Made by a program: the position numbers and the translations under genes
Part shown: piece by piece, positions 32,794 through 41,832 of the stretch
Layout: the number at the start of each line of letters is the position of its first letter
How positions within the stretch are numbered: position 1 is the first letter of the stretch
Source of the DNA: Streptomyces sp. NBC_01353
GTDB lineage: Bacteria; Actinomycetota; Actinomycetes; Streptomycetales; Streptomycetaceae
Direction: 5' to 3'
NCBI RefSeq assembly: GCF_036237275.1
Contig: NZ_CP108352.1
Location: 1,178,001-1,242,000 of the forward strand
Length of the DNA: 64,000 bases
The notes under the pieces: generated by a model
Seen by the model: only the letters and a program-made list of their open reading frames with translations
Told to the model about the DNA's origin: nothing
The model's database searches: none

Positions 32794-33811
32794 TGGACTC
32801 CCTGGGCACGACCTGCGAGGCCATCAGGTCCCGCGCCTCCGGAGTGCCCTCCGGATCGCGCACCGCGCTGTCGACGAGCTCCGCGAGGCGCCGGCCGATC
32901 ACCATGTCGATCCGGACCGTGGTCAGCCTGGGCCGCAGCAGCCGCCCGAGCAGCAGATCGTCGGATCCGACGACCGCCGTCTCCTCCGGGACGGAGATCC
33001 CGGCATCCTGCAGGGCGCGCATCAGCAGCATGGCGTACTCGTCGTTGTACGCGAAGACGGCGTCGAGCCCGAGCTCACGCCACCGCCCGGCGAGCTCGTT
33101 CGCCGAATCCTCCTCGTACCGCAACGGCAGGGGTACGACAGTGGCGTCGGTCCCCGCCACCGCCTGCCGCGCGCCGTCCAGCCGGGGGCCCGAGAACATC
33201 TCCAGACCCGGCTCCTCGGGAACCACCACGCCGATCCGGCGCCTGCCCCGCTCGAGCAGATGCTCGGCGGCGACGCGGCCGACCCTCCCCTGGTCCATGA
33301 CCAGGGCGTGCGTTCCCGCGACGCGCTGCGGGCCTACGGTGATCACGGCCTTGGCCCCGGAGCGCTTGAGGATCTCGACGCCGTTCGGCGTCAGCTCGAC
33401 CTCGCCGAAGGAGACCACCGCGACCGGACGGAGCTCCGCCCAGGCACGGGCGGCCTCGTCGCCGTCCAGGCCGAGGCTGCCGTACTGCACCACGGTGTAG
33501 TCGAGACGGCGCAGGGCCCACTGGAGTTCGTTGAAGAAGGTGCTGTAGAGCGGGCCGATCGGCACCTGCGCGGTGGGCAGGAGGACCATCCGGCTGTGGC
33601 CGGCGCGCAGGCTGCGGGCCGCGGCGTGGGGCACGTAGCCGAGCTCCTCCGCCGCCTCGCGCACCCGTTGGCGCGTCGGCTCGCTGATCCGTACGGCCGC
33701 GGTGTTGTTCAGCACGTACGACACGGTCGCTCTGGAGACGCCCGCGAGGCGCGCGACATCGGCACTCGTCGGGACGGCACGTTCGGCGGACTGTCTGGGT
33801 GACTGGCTCAT
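32789..33811 (-). CDS. LacI-family transcriptional regulator
   Basis: This 340-residue regulator has the HTH and hinge TSADVARLAGVSRATVSYVL, RISEPTRQRVREAAEELGY, then a periplasmic-binding-type ligand domain (VPEEPGLEMFSGPRLDGA, VFAYNDEYAMLLMRAL, VVGSDDLLLGRLLRP). The ATG at 33811 has GGAG 7 bases upstream. It faces a truncated MFS gene across a palindromic operator, so it may once have repressed that transporter. Confidence 0.95.
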   Translation of the reverse strand: MSQSPRQSAERAVPTSADVARLAGVSRATVSYVLNNTAAVRISEPTRQRVREAAEELGYVPHAAARSLRAGHSRMVLLPTAQVPIGPLYSTFFNELQWALRRLDYTVVQYGSLGLDGDEAARAWAELRPVAVVSFGEVELTPNGVEILKRSGAKAVITVGPQRVAGTHALVMDQGRVGRVAAEHLLERGRRRIGVVVPEEPGLEMFSGPRLDGARQAVAGTDATVVPLPLRYEEDSANELAGRWRELGLDAVFAYNDEYAMLLMRALQDAGISVPEETAVVGSDDLLLGRLLRPRLTTVRIDMVIGRRLAELVDSAVRDPEGTPEARDLMASQVVPRESS

Positions 33812-33885
33812 CGCTCCGGCATCTTTCCAGACCAATCCGGCCCAGGGTCTGGCGGATGGCCGGAATCGAGTGCTACACAGTGCTG

Positions 33886-33906
33886 ACGCGTGTCACTGAC
33901 ACGTGT
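33886..33906. promoter_or_regulatory. Palindromic operator ACGCGTGTCA-C-TGACACGTGT
   Basis: A 10-bp inverted repeat with one mismatch lies 75 bases before the LacI start and runs into the first codons of the truncated MFS frame. It is the likely LacI binding site. Confidence 0.65.
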
Positions 33907-34252
33907 CACCTCACCCTCGTCGGCCGCGCTCGCCGCCGTCGCCCTCATGATCCCGGCGGCGTCGACGAGTTGGACCGCGATGCTCGCCTTCTCCGTCGTC
34001 AACGGCCTCGGATTCGGCTGCTACATGGCCGTGGACACGGCGTTGGTCACCATGGTGCTGCCGAGGGCCGAGGACGCGGCCCGCGACATGGGCGTGCTCA
34101 ACGTCGCCAACGCCGGGCCGCAGATCGTCGCGCCGTTCGTCGCCTCGCTCATCGTCTCGCTGAGTGGCGGATACACCGCGCTGTTCCTGGTCGCCGCCGT
34201 ACTGTCGGTGCTCGGGGCGCTCGCCGTGCGCCCGATCCGTACCGTGCGCTGA
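33890..34252 (+). pseudogene. C-terminal fragment of an MFS transporter
   Basis: The frame encodes about 115 residues that match only the last four TM helices of a 12-TM MFS protein (MLAFSVVNGLGFGCYMAVDT, then NVANAGPQIVAPFVASL and a final TM). The first two thirds are gone, and the remaining frame begins inside the LacI operator, so a deletion fused the gene's end to its own control region. Confidence 0.8.
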
Positions 34253-34284
34253 AGACGAGAAGACGACACCCGAGAGGCATCGAC

Positions 34285-34992
34285 GTGCGACTGAACACCA
34301 CCACCTGGGGATCCGGTGACCGGATCGCGCTGCTGGTCCACGGCATCATGGCCGACCACCGCACCTGGCGGCAGGTCGGACCGGCCCTGGCCGAGCGCGG
34401 CTACCGGGTGATCGCCGTGGACCTGCGCGGTCACGGTGTGAGCCCGCGCGCCGAGGGCCCCGAGGGTTACCGCCCGTCGGACTACGCCGACGACCTCGTC
34501 GAAACCCTGCCCGCCGGGGCCGAGTTGGCCCTGGGTCACTCGCTCGGCGCGCTGGCCCTCGCGGCCGCCGTGGAGCGGCTCGCGCCGCGCCGCGCGGTCT
34601 ACTCCGACCCGGCCTGGCATCTGCCGGCCGGGGAGGAGGGCTACCGCCCGGAGATGTTCACCCAGGGCAAGTCCCTCACCCGCGAGCACATCAGGATCCT
34701 CAACCGCCGCTGGGCGGAGGTGGATCTCGACATCGAGGTCGAGACGGTGAAGCTCTGGGACGAGCGGACCGCCCACGGTCTGGTGGACGTCGTCGGCCGG
34801 GACATGTGGCCCGTGCGGCCGTTCGTCCCGTCACTGATCACGCTGGCCGACCCGAGCTTCCTGATCCCGGCCGAGAAGGCCCAGATGCTCAAGGAGCGCG
34901 GATTTGAACTCCGTACGGTCGTCGGCGCGGGTCATACGATCCACCGGGACGACTTCGACGGGTTCATGACCGCCCTGGAAGGCTGGATCTGA
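34285..34992 (+). CDS. Alpha/beta hydrolase
   Basis: This 235-residue protein has the oxyanion segment LLVHGIMADHRTW, VDLRGHGVSPRAEG, the nucleophile elbow ALGHSLGALALA and the catalytic His in VVGAGHTIHRDDF. Esterase or lactonase activity is likely, the substrate unknown. The GTG start follows GAGAGG by 8 bases; it lies 32 bases after the MFS remnant, so it may have been in the LacI regulon. Confidence 0.93.
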   Translation: MRLNTTTWGSGDRIALLVHGIMADHRTWRQVGPALAERGYRVIAVDLRGHGVSPRAEGPEGYRPSDYADDLVETLPAGAELALGHSLGALALAAAVERLAPRRAVYSDPAWHLPAGEEGYRPEMFTQGKSLTREHIRILNRRWAEVDLDIEVETVKLWDERTAHGLVDVVGRDMWPVRPFVPSLITLADPSFLIPAEKAQMLKERGFELRTVVGAGHTIHRDDFDGFMTALEGWI

Positions 34993-35006
34993 CGTACCTT
35001 TTGGTC

Positions 35007-35225
35007 ATGGACGACGTCTCGATGGTGGGAATGCTCGGCCGGGTCACCGGCACCGTCGGACCCGGCCTCGTCGGCGAGGTGATCGTCCGGATCCGGGGCG
35101 GCGCGGAGCACTTCCTCGCCCATGCCGCCAACCCCAAGGAGCGGATCGAGACCGGAACGGTGGTGATGGTCATGGAACATCTCCCTCCACGCACCGTCTA
35201 TGTCACAGCCGCGTACGACAGTTGA
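35007..35225 (+). CDS. Small NfeD-like/OB-fold protein (72 aa)
   Basis: The short strand-rich sequence MLGRVTGTVGPGLVGEVIVR, RGGAEHFLAHAANP, ERIETGTVVMVMEH has the layout of the C-terminal OB domain of NfeD proteins, though without a TM part. NfeD-like proteins pair with flotillins, and a flotillin-type gene follows 82 bases later, which supports the call. Confidence 0.72.
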   Translation: MDDVSMVGMLGRVTGTVGPGLVGEVIVRIRGGAEHFLAHAANPKERIETGTVVMVMEHLPPRTVYVTAAYDS

Positions 35226-35307
35226 CCGATCCATTGAGCGTCTGCCGTGAGGAGGCGCACACTCCCTTCACCGGATCCGCACGGCTCCGGTGAAGGGGGA
35301 GCTGCCC

Positions 35308-36726
35308 ATGGGCATCGGCATCCTTGCGGGCGGCGCGATCGGCGCCGTCCTCGTTCTCATCGCACTGTTCAAACTGATGTGGCGCGTCGCGGAACCCAAC
35401 GAAGCGCTCATCATCTCCGGCTCCAACCACAAGATGGAGGGGCTCGGCGAGGGGATGGGCTTCCGGATCGTCACCGGGCGCGGCACGCTCGTGCTGCCGG
35501 GCGTCCAGGCGGTACGGAAACTGTCGCTCGACCTCAACGAGACCCAGCTGCAGGTGGAGTGCGTCACCCACCAGGGCATTCCGCTCAAGGTCCGGGGTGT
35601 GGTGATCTTCAAGGTGGGCGACGACTTCGTGTCGATCGCCAACGCGGCCCGCCGCTTCCTCGACCAGCAGAAGCTGATGTCGGAGCGGGTGCACATCGTC
35701 TTCGCCGGTCATCTGCGCGCCATCGTCGGCGGGTTGACGGTCGAGGACATGATCCGTGACCGGGAGAAGCTGACCGGGCAGGCCCGTTCGGCCTGTGGCA
35801 CGGAGATGGAGAAGCTCGGTCTGATCGTCGACTCGCTGCAGATCCACGAGATCGAGGACCCGACCGGGTACATCAAGAACCTGGCCGCGCCGCATGCCGC
35901 GGCGGTCCAGCGCGACGCCCGTATCGCGCAGGCGGAGGCCAACCGGCGGGCGACCGAGGCCGAACAGCAGGCCGCGGCGCGGATGTCGGAGGCGACCCGC
36001 GACAGCGAGATCCTTCAGGCCGGCTATCAGGCCGAGCGGGACCAGGCGTCCGCGAAGGCCCGGCAGGCAGGTCCGCTGGCCGAGGCCGGGGCACGTCAGG
36101 AGGTCGTCGTCCAGGAGACCCGGGTCGCCGAGCTGGAGGCGCACCGCAAGGAGCAGCAGCTCCAGGCGGATGTCCGCAAGCCCGCGGACGCCGAGGCGTA
36201 CAAGACCCGGACATGGGCCGAGGCCGAACGCGACGCCCGGATCTCGGCGGCGCAGGCGGAGGCCAAGGAGACGGAGCTGGCCAGTGCCGCCAGGGCGACG
36301 GCGACCCGGCTGACCGGTGAGGCGGAGGCGGCGGCCCAGCAGGCGAAGGGGCTCGCGATCGCCGAGTCGACCCGGGCCAAGGGTCTGGCCGAGGCCGAGT
36401 CGATCAAGGCGAGGGCGGCGGCGCTCGCCGAGAACCAGGAGGCCGTGGTCGCCCAGCAGCTGGCCGAGAAGTGGCCGGAGATCGTCGAGGCGGGCGCGTC
36501 CGCCTTCGGCAATGTGGACCAGATGGTCCTGCTGAACGGCGCCGACGGCATGGCGGAGGTGTTCGCCAAGGCGCTGACCATGGGCGGGACGGGCCTCGGT
36601 CTGGCCCGTCAGCTGCTCTCGACGATGGGTCCGGACGCCCGGACCGCGGTGGCGCCCTCGGTGAACGGCGCGGCGCCGCCCGCTCCCCGGGCGGAGGCGA
36701 TCCCGGTCGGCGACGACCAGGAGTAG
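35308..36726 (+). CDS. Flotillin/SPFH-domain membrane protein
   Basis: This 472-residue protein has one N-terminal TM helix (ILAGGAIGAVLVLIALFKLM), an SPFH/band-7 domain at about 25-190 (EALIISGSNHKMEGLGEGMG, VKVGDDFVSIANAARRFLDQ region) and a long Ala/Glu-rich coiled coil at about 200-420 with many AEA/EAE repeats. The end is Pro/Ala-rich. Flotillins organise membrane microdomains. GGGGGAG lies 7 bases before the ATG. It follows an NfeD-like gene. Confidence 0.93.
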   Translation: MGIGILAGGAIGAVLVLIALFKLMWRVAEPNEALIISGSNHKMEGLGEGMGFRIVTGRGTLVLPGVQAVRKLSLDLNETQLQVECVTHQGIPLKVRGVVIFKVGDDFVSIANAARRFLDQQKLMSERVHIVFAGHLRAIVGGLTVEDMIRDREKLTGQARSACGTEMEKLGLIVDSLQIHEIEDPTGYIKNLAAPHAAAVQRDARIAQAEANRRATEAEQQAAARMSEATRDSEILQAGYQAERDQASAKARQAGPLAEAGARQEVVVQETRVAELEAHRKEQQLQADVRKPADAEAYKTRTWAEAERDARISAAQAEAKETELASAARATATRLTGEAEAAAQQAKGLAIAESTRAKGLAEAESIKARAAALAENQEAVVAQQLAEKWPEIVEAGASAFGNVDQMVLLNGADGMAEVFAKALTMGGTGLGLARQLLSTMGPDARTAVAPSVNGAAPPAPRAEAIPVGDDQE

Positions 36727-36735
36727 CCGCTCGGG

Positions 36736-36790
36736 CGCACGACGACAGGCCGGGCCCGGCGCCGTATTGGCGTCGGGCCCCGGTCGTGCG
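36736..36790 (+). terminator. Long imperfect hairpin after the flotillin gene
   Basis: Outer arms CGCACGAC/GTCGTGCG and inner arms GGCCCGGCGCC/GGCGTCGGGCC (one mismatch) surround a GTATT loop, starting 9 bases after the stop. Confidence 0.65.
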
Positions 36791-36844
36791 TCCGCGGAAG
36801 ATCCGTCGGATGTTCCGTCGTGTGGAAGATCAGTTGTACGGAAG

Positions 36845-37009
36845 TCAGTTGTGGCCGAACTTCCGCTCCTTCTTGTGGGAGACCTGTTCGATGATCGGCC
36901 GCGGGGTCTCACGTACGGACGGCATCTGTTCCTTCGCCGTCGCCTCGGTCCTGTGCTCGTGACCGCCCGTACGGGCACCGCGGTTCACCCGGGTCTGTTT
37001 CTTGCCCAC
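36845..37009 (-). CDS. Small basic protein (54 aa) of unknown function
   Basis: GTG 37009 has an excellent AGGAGG 6 bases upstream and opens a 54-residue basic frame beginning VGKKQTRVNRGARTGGHEHR and ending EQVSHKKERKFGHN. It is rich in Lys, Arg and His, so it could bind nucleic acid or a ribosome. No hydrophobic segment. It diverges from the PemK-like gene, 114 bases away. The ribosome site and codon bias make it a likely real gene. Confidence 0.65.
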   Translation of the reverse strand: MGKKQTRVNRGARTGGHEHRTEATAKEQMPSVRETPRPIIEQVSHKKERKFGHN

Positions 37010-37123
37010 GATCTGCCTCCTGACAGCGAAAATCGGACGCTGGGGCCGTTTTCAGCCTCGCACGCGGGTACGAACACCGCATGTCAGGGACGTCGCGCCC
37101 GGCCGGGGCCCTACGGTGGTCCC

Positions 37124-37540
37124 GTGACGACCTTCCAGCACTCCACGACCGAGGCCGACCCGCACGCGATCGGCCCCGTTCGCACGTCCTACGCCCCCGA
37201 CCGCGACGGCGCCCCGGATCCCGGGGAGATCGTGTGGACCTGGGTGCCCTTCGAGGAGAACGACGGGCGGGGCAAGGACCGTCCGGTTCTGGTGGTGGCC
37301 CGGGAGGAGGCCGGGACGCTGCTCGCCGTACAGCTGTCCAGCAAGCGCCATGACAGCGATCGCGAGTGGGTGGCGATCGGGGTGGGCGACTGGGACAGCG
37401 CGCGCCGCGAGTCCTGGGTGGATCTGGACCGGGTGCTGCGGGTCCACGAGGCGGGGATGCGCCGGGAGGCGTGCGCCCTGGACCGGCCGCGTTTCGACCG
37501 TGTCGTGGAGCGCCTGATCGAGCGCTACGGCTGGTCGTAG
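37124..37540 (+). CDS. PemK/MazF-like toxin-family protein
   Basis: This 138-residue protein has the MazF-type fold: GEIVWTWVPFEENDGRGKDR with the conserved Arg, PVLVVAREEAGTLLAVQLSS and the conserved Ser region, and WVDLDRVLRVHEAGMRREA. Family members are mRNA interferases, but no antitoxin gene lies beside it, so it may be a solitary or domesticated member. The start is GTG; the longer upstream frame does not read as protein. Confidence 0.85.
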   Translation: MTTFQHSTTEADPHAIGPVRTSYAPDRDGAPDPGEIVWTWVPFEENDGRGKDRPVLVVAREEAGTLLAVQLSSKRHDSDREWVAIGVGDWDSARRESWVDLDRVLRVHEAGMRREACALDRPRFDRVVERLIERYGWS

Positions 37541-37544
37541 CCGG

Positions 37545-38375
37545 TCAGGCGCCCGCGAGCACCCGCTGGAAGGCGCCGAGCGTGGCTCGGTCCTTGGTGC
37601 GGTCGAGGATCGCGAAGACGATCTCGTCGAAGTGGCCGACGAAGCGGCCCCCGTCCGTCAGCAGCGCCCGGAAGGCGCCGGCGACCTCGGCGGGGTCGTT
37701 CTGGAAGACGCCGCAGCCCCAGGCGCCGAGGACGAGCCGGCGGTAGCCGCCCGCCACGGCGGTCTCCAGGACGCGCTCGGCGCGGCCCGCGAGCGCGGCG
37801 GGAACGCGGTCGGCGAGTTCGGGGGTCTGCCGGCGGATCACGCCCGCGTTGGGCGCGGGTGAGGTGAGGAACCCGACCGTGAACGGCTCGCTCAGAAGCT
37901 CTCCGCGGTCGTCGCGGAAGACGGGGACGCCGGGCGAAAGGATCACCCGGTCCGTGTAGAAGGCGTCCCTCTCGGCCCGGTGGTGGGCGTAGTACTCGGG
38001 GGCGCGCAGGAGCGTGGTGTAGAGGGCTGAGGCCCGGCAGACGGCCTCCTCCTGGGCCTGGGCGCCGTTCAGGTAGCCGCCTCCGGGGTTGCGGGCGGAG
38101 GCGAAGTTCAGGACGGCCACCGGGGAGGCATCGGCCCTGGTCAGCCGCCGTGCGGCGACCAGGCTGCTCTCGTCGGTGACCGTGATGACGGCGGCGCGGT
38201 CGGGGTCCGGGGCGAGGGGGACGGGGACGGGCTCGGGGCCGTGGAGCCGGGTCCCGGCCACGGCCGCGCTCAGCTCCGCCTCGATCGAGACCATCCGGCC
38301 GCCGGGAGCCCGGTAACGGCCCGCCTCGACGATCTCCTCGGTCTGCTTCGCGATCCCCCGCAGTCGTGCACTCAT
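37545..38375 (-). CDS. PARG-type macrodomain protein (TIGR02452 family)
   Basis: This 276-residue protein has the bacterial poly(ADP-ribose) glycohydrolase signature: FASARNPGGGYLNGAQAQEE at 91-110, with GGG 98-100 and the catalytic QEE 108-110, after a LVAARRLTRADASPVAVLN strand. A C-terminal LGAWGCGVFQNDP loop binds the ribose-phosphate. It should remove ADP-ribose from proteins or nucleic acids. It ends 4 bases from the convergent PemK-like stop. Confidence 0.93.
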   Translation of the reverse strand: MSARLRGIAKQTEEIVEAGRYRAPGGRMVSIEAELSAAVAGTRLHGPEPVPVPLAPDPDRAAVITVTDESSLVAARRLTRADASPVAVLNFASARNPGGGYLNGAQAQEEAVCRASALYTTLLRAPEYYAHHRAERDAFYTDRVILSPGVPVFRDDRGELLSEPFTVGFLTSPAPNAGVIRRQTPELADRVPAALAGRAERVLETAVAGGYRRLVLGAWGCGVFQNDPAEVAGAFRALLTDGGRFVGHFDEIVFAILDRTKDRATLGAFQRVLAGA

Positions 38376-38507
38376 GCGCGCAAGCTTGATCGAATCGGTT
38401 CCTCCCGGGCAACGGGATATTCACCGTGCTGCCGAGGGGGCGCTCTTGCACGCCGGTCGGACGTGGCTTTAGGTGGAACCAGCGCCTTCCGAGACAGGAG
38501 GAACGAC

Positions 38508-39767
38508 ATGTCGTCGAGCGGCATACCGCAGAGCGGTTCCGCCCTCACCGAGGACGAGGCCGAGGACCTGCTGCGATGTATCTGCTTCAAGACGGGCCCA
38601 CCCCGCGCGCTCGGGGTGGAGGTGGAATGGCTCGTCCACGAGCTGCGTGACCCGCGGCTTCCCGTCCCGCCTCAGCAGCTGGCCTCGGCCGTCGACACCG
38701 TACGGTCCCTGCCGCTGGCCTCGGCGATCACCCTCGAACCCGGCGGACAGCTGGAGCTCAGCTCGCCGCCCGCCGCCTCGCTCATGGGATGCGTCGACAC
38801 TCTCTCGGCCGATCTCCGCGCCGTACGTGACGCGCTCTTCCCCCTCGGACTCTCGCTCAGCGGTTACGGGGTCGATCCCTGGAACGCGCCGCGGGACCGG
38901 CTACTCCGCGAGCCCCGGTACGACGCGATGGAGGCCGCTCTCGATCGCACGGGACCGTCCGGCCGGGCCATGATGTGCGACTCGGCGTCGGTGCAGATCT
39001 GTCTGGACGCCGGTCACGAGGAGCCGGGGCCGCTCGGCTACCACCGCCGGTGGCAGCTGGCCCATCTGCTGGGCGCGGTCCTCGTGGCCGCGTTCGCCAA
39101 CTCGCCCGTCCACGGCGGGCACCGGACCGGCTGGCGGTCGACGCGGCAGGCGCTGTGGACCGATCTCGACCCGGCCCGGGCGCTCGCCCCGGCCCCGGAC
39201 GGGGAGCCCCGGGCGGCCTGGGCCAGGCATGTGCTGGACACCCCGGTGATGTGCGTACGGGGCGAGGAAGCGCCGTGGGAGGTTCCGGAGGGTCTCACCT
39301 TCCGGGAGTGGCTGCGCACGGGCCTCCCCCGACCGGCCGACGAGGACGATCTGCGGTACCACCTGACGACGCTCTTCCCGCCGGTGCGGCCGCGAGGGCA
39401 TCTGGAGCTGCGGATGGTCGACGCGCAACGCGGTCCGGACGGCTGGGTCGTGCCGGTGGCCGTGACCGCCGCGCTGTTCGACGATCCGGAGGCCGCCGAG
39501 AGCGTGTACCGGGCGGTCAAGCCCCTGGCCGAGCGGGCCGGTCCGCAGGCGGCTCCGCGCAACCCGCTCTGGCTGGCCGCGGCCAGGGACGGGCTCACCG
39601 ACCCCGATCTGCACGCCGCCGCCCTCGTGGCGTTCCCCGCAGCGCTGGAGGCGCTCCCCCGGATCGGGGCGAGCCCGGCCGTGCAGCGGGCTGTGGCCGC
39701 CTTCCACGAACGGTACGTACTCCCCGGCAGTTGTCCCGCCGACGAACTCCAGGAGGTGGCGTCATGA
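38508..39767 (+). CDS. egtA: Glutamate-cysteine ligase EgtA
   Basis: This 419-residue GCS2-type enzyme joins glutamate and cysteine to give gamma-glutamylcysteine for ergothioneine. It has ALGVEVEWLVHELRDP (metal-binding Glu), ITLEPGGQLELSSPP, CDSASVQICLDAGHEEPG and GHLELRMVDAQRG. The ATG has AGGAGG 6 bases upstream. Its stop overlaps the egtB start (ATGA), beginning a four-gene operon in which every junction overlaps. Confidence 0.96.
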   Translation: MSSSGIPQSGSALTEDEAEDLLRCICFKTGPPRALGVEVEWLVHELRDPRLPVPPQQLASAVDTVRSLPLASAITLEPGGQLELSSPPAASLMGCVDTLSADLRAVRDALFPLGLSLSGYGVDPWNAPRDRLLREPRYDAMEAALDRTGPSGRAMMCDSASVQICLDAGHEEPGPLGYHRRWQLAHLLGAVLVAAFANSPVHGGHRTGWRSTRQALWTDLDPARALAPAPDGEPRAAWARHVLDTPVMCVRGEEAPWEVPEGLTFREWLRTGLPRPADEDDLRYHLTTLFPPVRPRGHLELRMVDAQRGPDGWVVPVAVTAALFDDPEAAESVYRAVKPLAERAGPQAAPRNPLWLAAARDGLTDPDLHAAALVAFPAALEALPRIGASPAVQRAVAAFHERYVLPGSCPADELQEVAS

Positions 39768-41080
39768 CCGTGACGACGGATCCCTCGGCCCTGCGTCGGC
39801 GTGCTCTCGACGCGCTCACGACGGCGCGGGAGCGCACCGCGCTGCTCACCTCCTGTGTCGAGGACGACGAACTCACCGCGCAGCACTCCCCGTTGATGTC
39901 TCCGCTCGTGTGGGACCTGGCGCACATCGGCAACCAGGAGGAGCAGTGGCTGTGGCGGGCGGTCGCGGGGCGTGACGCGCTGCGTCCGGAGATCGACTCG
40001 ATCTACGACGCCTTCGAGCACCCGCGCGCCAGCCGACCGACCCTGCCCCTGCTGCCTCCGGCGGAGGCCCGGGCCTACGCCTCCGATGTACGCGGCCGGG
40101 TCCTGGACGTCCTGGCGGCCACCCCGCTGGAGGGACGGCCGCTCGTCGAGGCGGCGTTCGCCTTCGGGATGATCGCTCAGCACGAACAGCAGCACGACGA
40201 GACCATGTTGATCACCCATCAGCTGAGGAGGGGACCGCAGGCGCTGACCGCTCCCCCGCCGCCGGCCACCGGCGTCGGCGGGCTGCCCGCCGAAGTCCTG
40301 GTCCCCGGCGGGCCGTTCACGATGGGCACGTCGGACGAGCCGTGGGCGCTGGACAACGAGCGCCCTGCGCACGCCCGGATGGTCCCGGCGTTCTTCATCG
40401 ACACCGTCCCGGTCACCAACGGCGCCTATACGGCGTTCGTCGCGGACGGCGGCTACACGGACGAGCGCTGGTGGCAGGCGGAGGGCTGGGATCAGATCCG
40501 TAAGCACGACATCGCCGCACCGCTTTTCTGGCGGCGCGACGGCGGGCAGTGGATGCGGCGCCGGTTCGGCGTGACGGAGCCGGTGCCCGAGGACGAGCCG
40601 GTGGTGCATGTCAGCTGGTACGAGGCGGATGCCTACGCCCGCTGGGCCGGACGCAGGCTCCCCACCGAGGCCGAGTGGGAGAAGGCGGCCCGGCACGATC
40701 CGGCGAGCGGGCGCTCGCGCCGCTACCCGTGGGGCGACGCCGACCCGGCACCCGAGCACGCCAATCTCGGCCAGCGCCATCTGCGGCCCGCCCCTGCGGG
40801 AAGCTATCCGGAGGGCGCTTCTCCGCTCGGGGTACGGCAGTTGATCGGGGATGTGTGGGAGTGGACGTCCAGCGACTTCCTGCCGTATCCGGGATTCACG
40901 GCCTTCCCGTACAAGGAGTACTCGGAGGTCTTCTTCGGTCCGGCGCACAAGGTGCTGCGCGGCGGGTCGTTCGCGGTGGACGAGGTGGCCTGCCGGGGTA
41001 CGTTCCGGAACTGGGACCTGCCGGTGCGTCGGCAGATCTTCTCCGGCTTCCGGACCGCACGGGACGCGGAGCTCTCCTGA
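39764..41080 (+). CDS. egtB: Ergothioneine synthase EgtB (sulfoxide synthase)
   Basis: This 438-residue iron enzyme couples gamma-glutamylcysteine to hercynine with oxygen. It has an N-terminal DinB-like part (WDLAHIGNQEEQW), the iron motif HEQQHDETM, and a formylglycine-generating-type domain from about residue 175 (LVPGGPFTMGTSDEPWALDN; RLPTEAEWEKAARHDPASGR; VWEWTSSDFLPYPGF). All hallmark residues appear present. Confidence 0.97.
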   Translation: MTVTTDPSALRRRALDALTTARERTALLTSCVEDDELTAQHSPLMSPLVWDLAHIGNQEEQWLWRAVAGRDALRPEIDSIYDAFEHPRASRPTLPLLPPAEARAYASDVRGRVLDVLAATPLEGRPLVEAAFAFGMIAQHEQQHDETMLITHQLRRGPQALTAPPPPATGVGGLPAEVLVPGGPFTMGTSDEPWALDNERPAHARMVPAFFIDTVPVTNGAYTAFVADGGYTDERWWQAEGWDQIRKHDIAAPLFWRRDGGQWMRRRFGVTEPVPEDEPVVHVSWYEADAYARWAGRRLPTEAEWEKAARHDPASGRSRRYPWGDADPAPEHANLGQRHLRPAPAGSYPEGASPLGVRQLIGDVWEWTSSDFLPYPGFTAFPYKEYSEVFFGPAHKVLRGGSFAVDEVACRGTFRNWDLPVRRQIFSGFRTARDAELS

Positions 41081-41832
41081 TGTGCCGTCATATCGCCTTC
41101 CTCGGCGAGCCTGTGCCGCTCGAAGAGCTGCTGCTGCGGCCGCCGCACTCGCTGGAGCGACAGGCGTGGCAGCCGCACAGTCAGATCAGCGGCCTTGTGA
41201 ACGCGGACGGCTTCGGCGTCGGCTGGTACGCCGACAGCGACCCGGTGCCGGCCCGCTACCGCCGGGCCGCGCCCATCTGGGGCGATCGCTCCCTGGCCGA
41301 TCTCGCGCGGGTGGTACGCACCGGGGCGCTGCTGGCAGCGGTCCGGGGCGCCACCCGGCCGGGCGCGGACGGGGAGGCCGCGGCGGCCCCCTTCGCGGCG
41401 GGGTCGTGGCTGTTCAGCCACAACGGAGCGGTGGCGGGCTGGCCCGACTCGCTGACACCCCTGGCCGCGTCCCTGACCGCCGGGGAACTGCTGGCCCTGG
41501 AGGCCCGCACGGACTCGGCGCTGGTGTGGGGTCTCGTACTGCACCGGCTGCGGGCAGGTGATGCGCCCGGGCGGGCGCTCGCCGACACCGTTCGGGAGGT
41601 CGCCGAGGCCGACCCGGAGTCCCGGCTCAACCTTCTGCTCACCGACGGCACCGAGATCACCGCGACCAGCTGGGGCAACTCCCTCTGGTATCTGAAGCGC
41701 CCCGATCGCACGGTCGTGGCCTCGGAGCCGTACGACGACGATCCGCTCTGGCGCGAGGTGCCGGACCGCACCCTGCTGACCGCCACCCGCGCCGATGTCA
41801 CCCTCACCTCGCTCAAGGAGCCCTCCTCGTGA
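41080..41832 (+). CDS. egtC: Gamma-glutamyl-hercynylcysteine sulfoxide hydrolase EgtC
   Basis: This 250-residue class II glutamine-amidotransferase-type hydrolase has the N-terminal nucleophile Cys2 in MCRHIAFLGEP, NADGFGVGWY, FSHNGAVAGW, and RTDSALVWGLVL. It removes the gamma-glutamyl group in ergothioneine synthesis. ATG shares one base with the egtB stop (TGATG). Confidence 0.96.
   Translation: MCRHIAFLGEPVPLEELLLRPPHSLERQAWQPHSQISGLVNADGFGVGWYADSDPVPARYRRAAPIWGDRSLADLARVVRTGALLAAVRGATRPGADGEAAAAPFAAGSWLFSHNGAVAGWPDSLTPLAASLTAGELLALEARTDSALVWGLVLHRLRAGDAPGRALADTVREVAEADPESRLNLLLTDGTEITATSWGNSLWYLKRPDRTVVASEPYDDDPLWREVPDRTLLTATRADVTLTSLKEPSS

Noticed and set aside
37124-37540. Complete toxin-antitoxin pair
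   Set aside because: No antitoxin-like gene lies within 300 bases on either strand; the 54-residue gene is divergent and basic rather than acidic.
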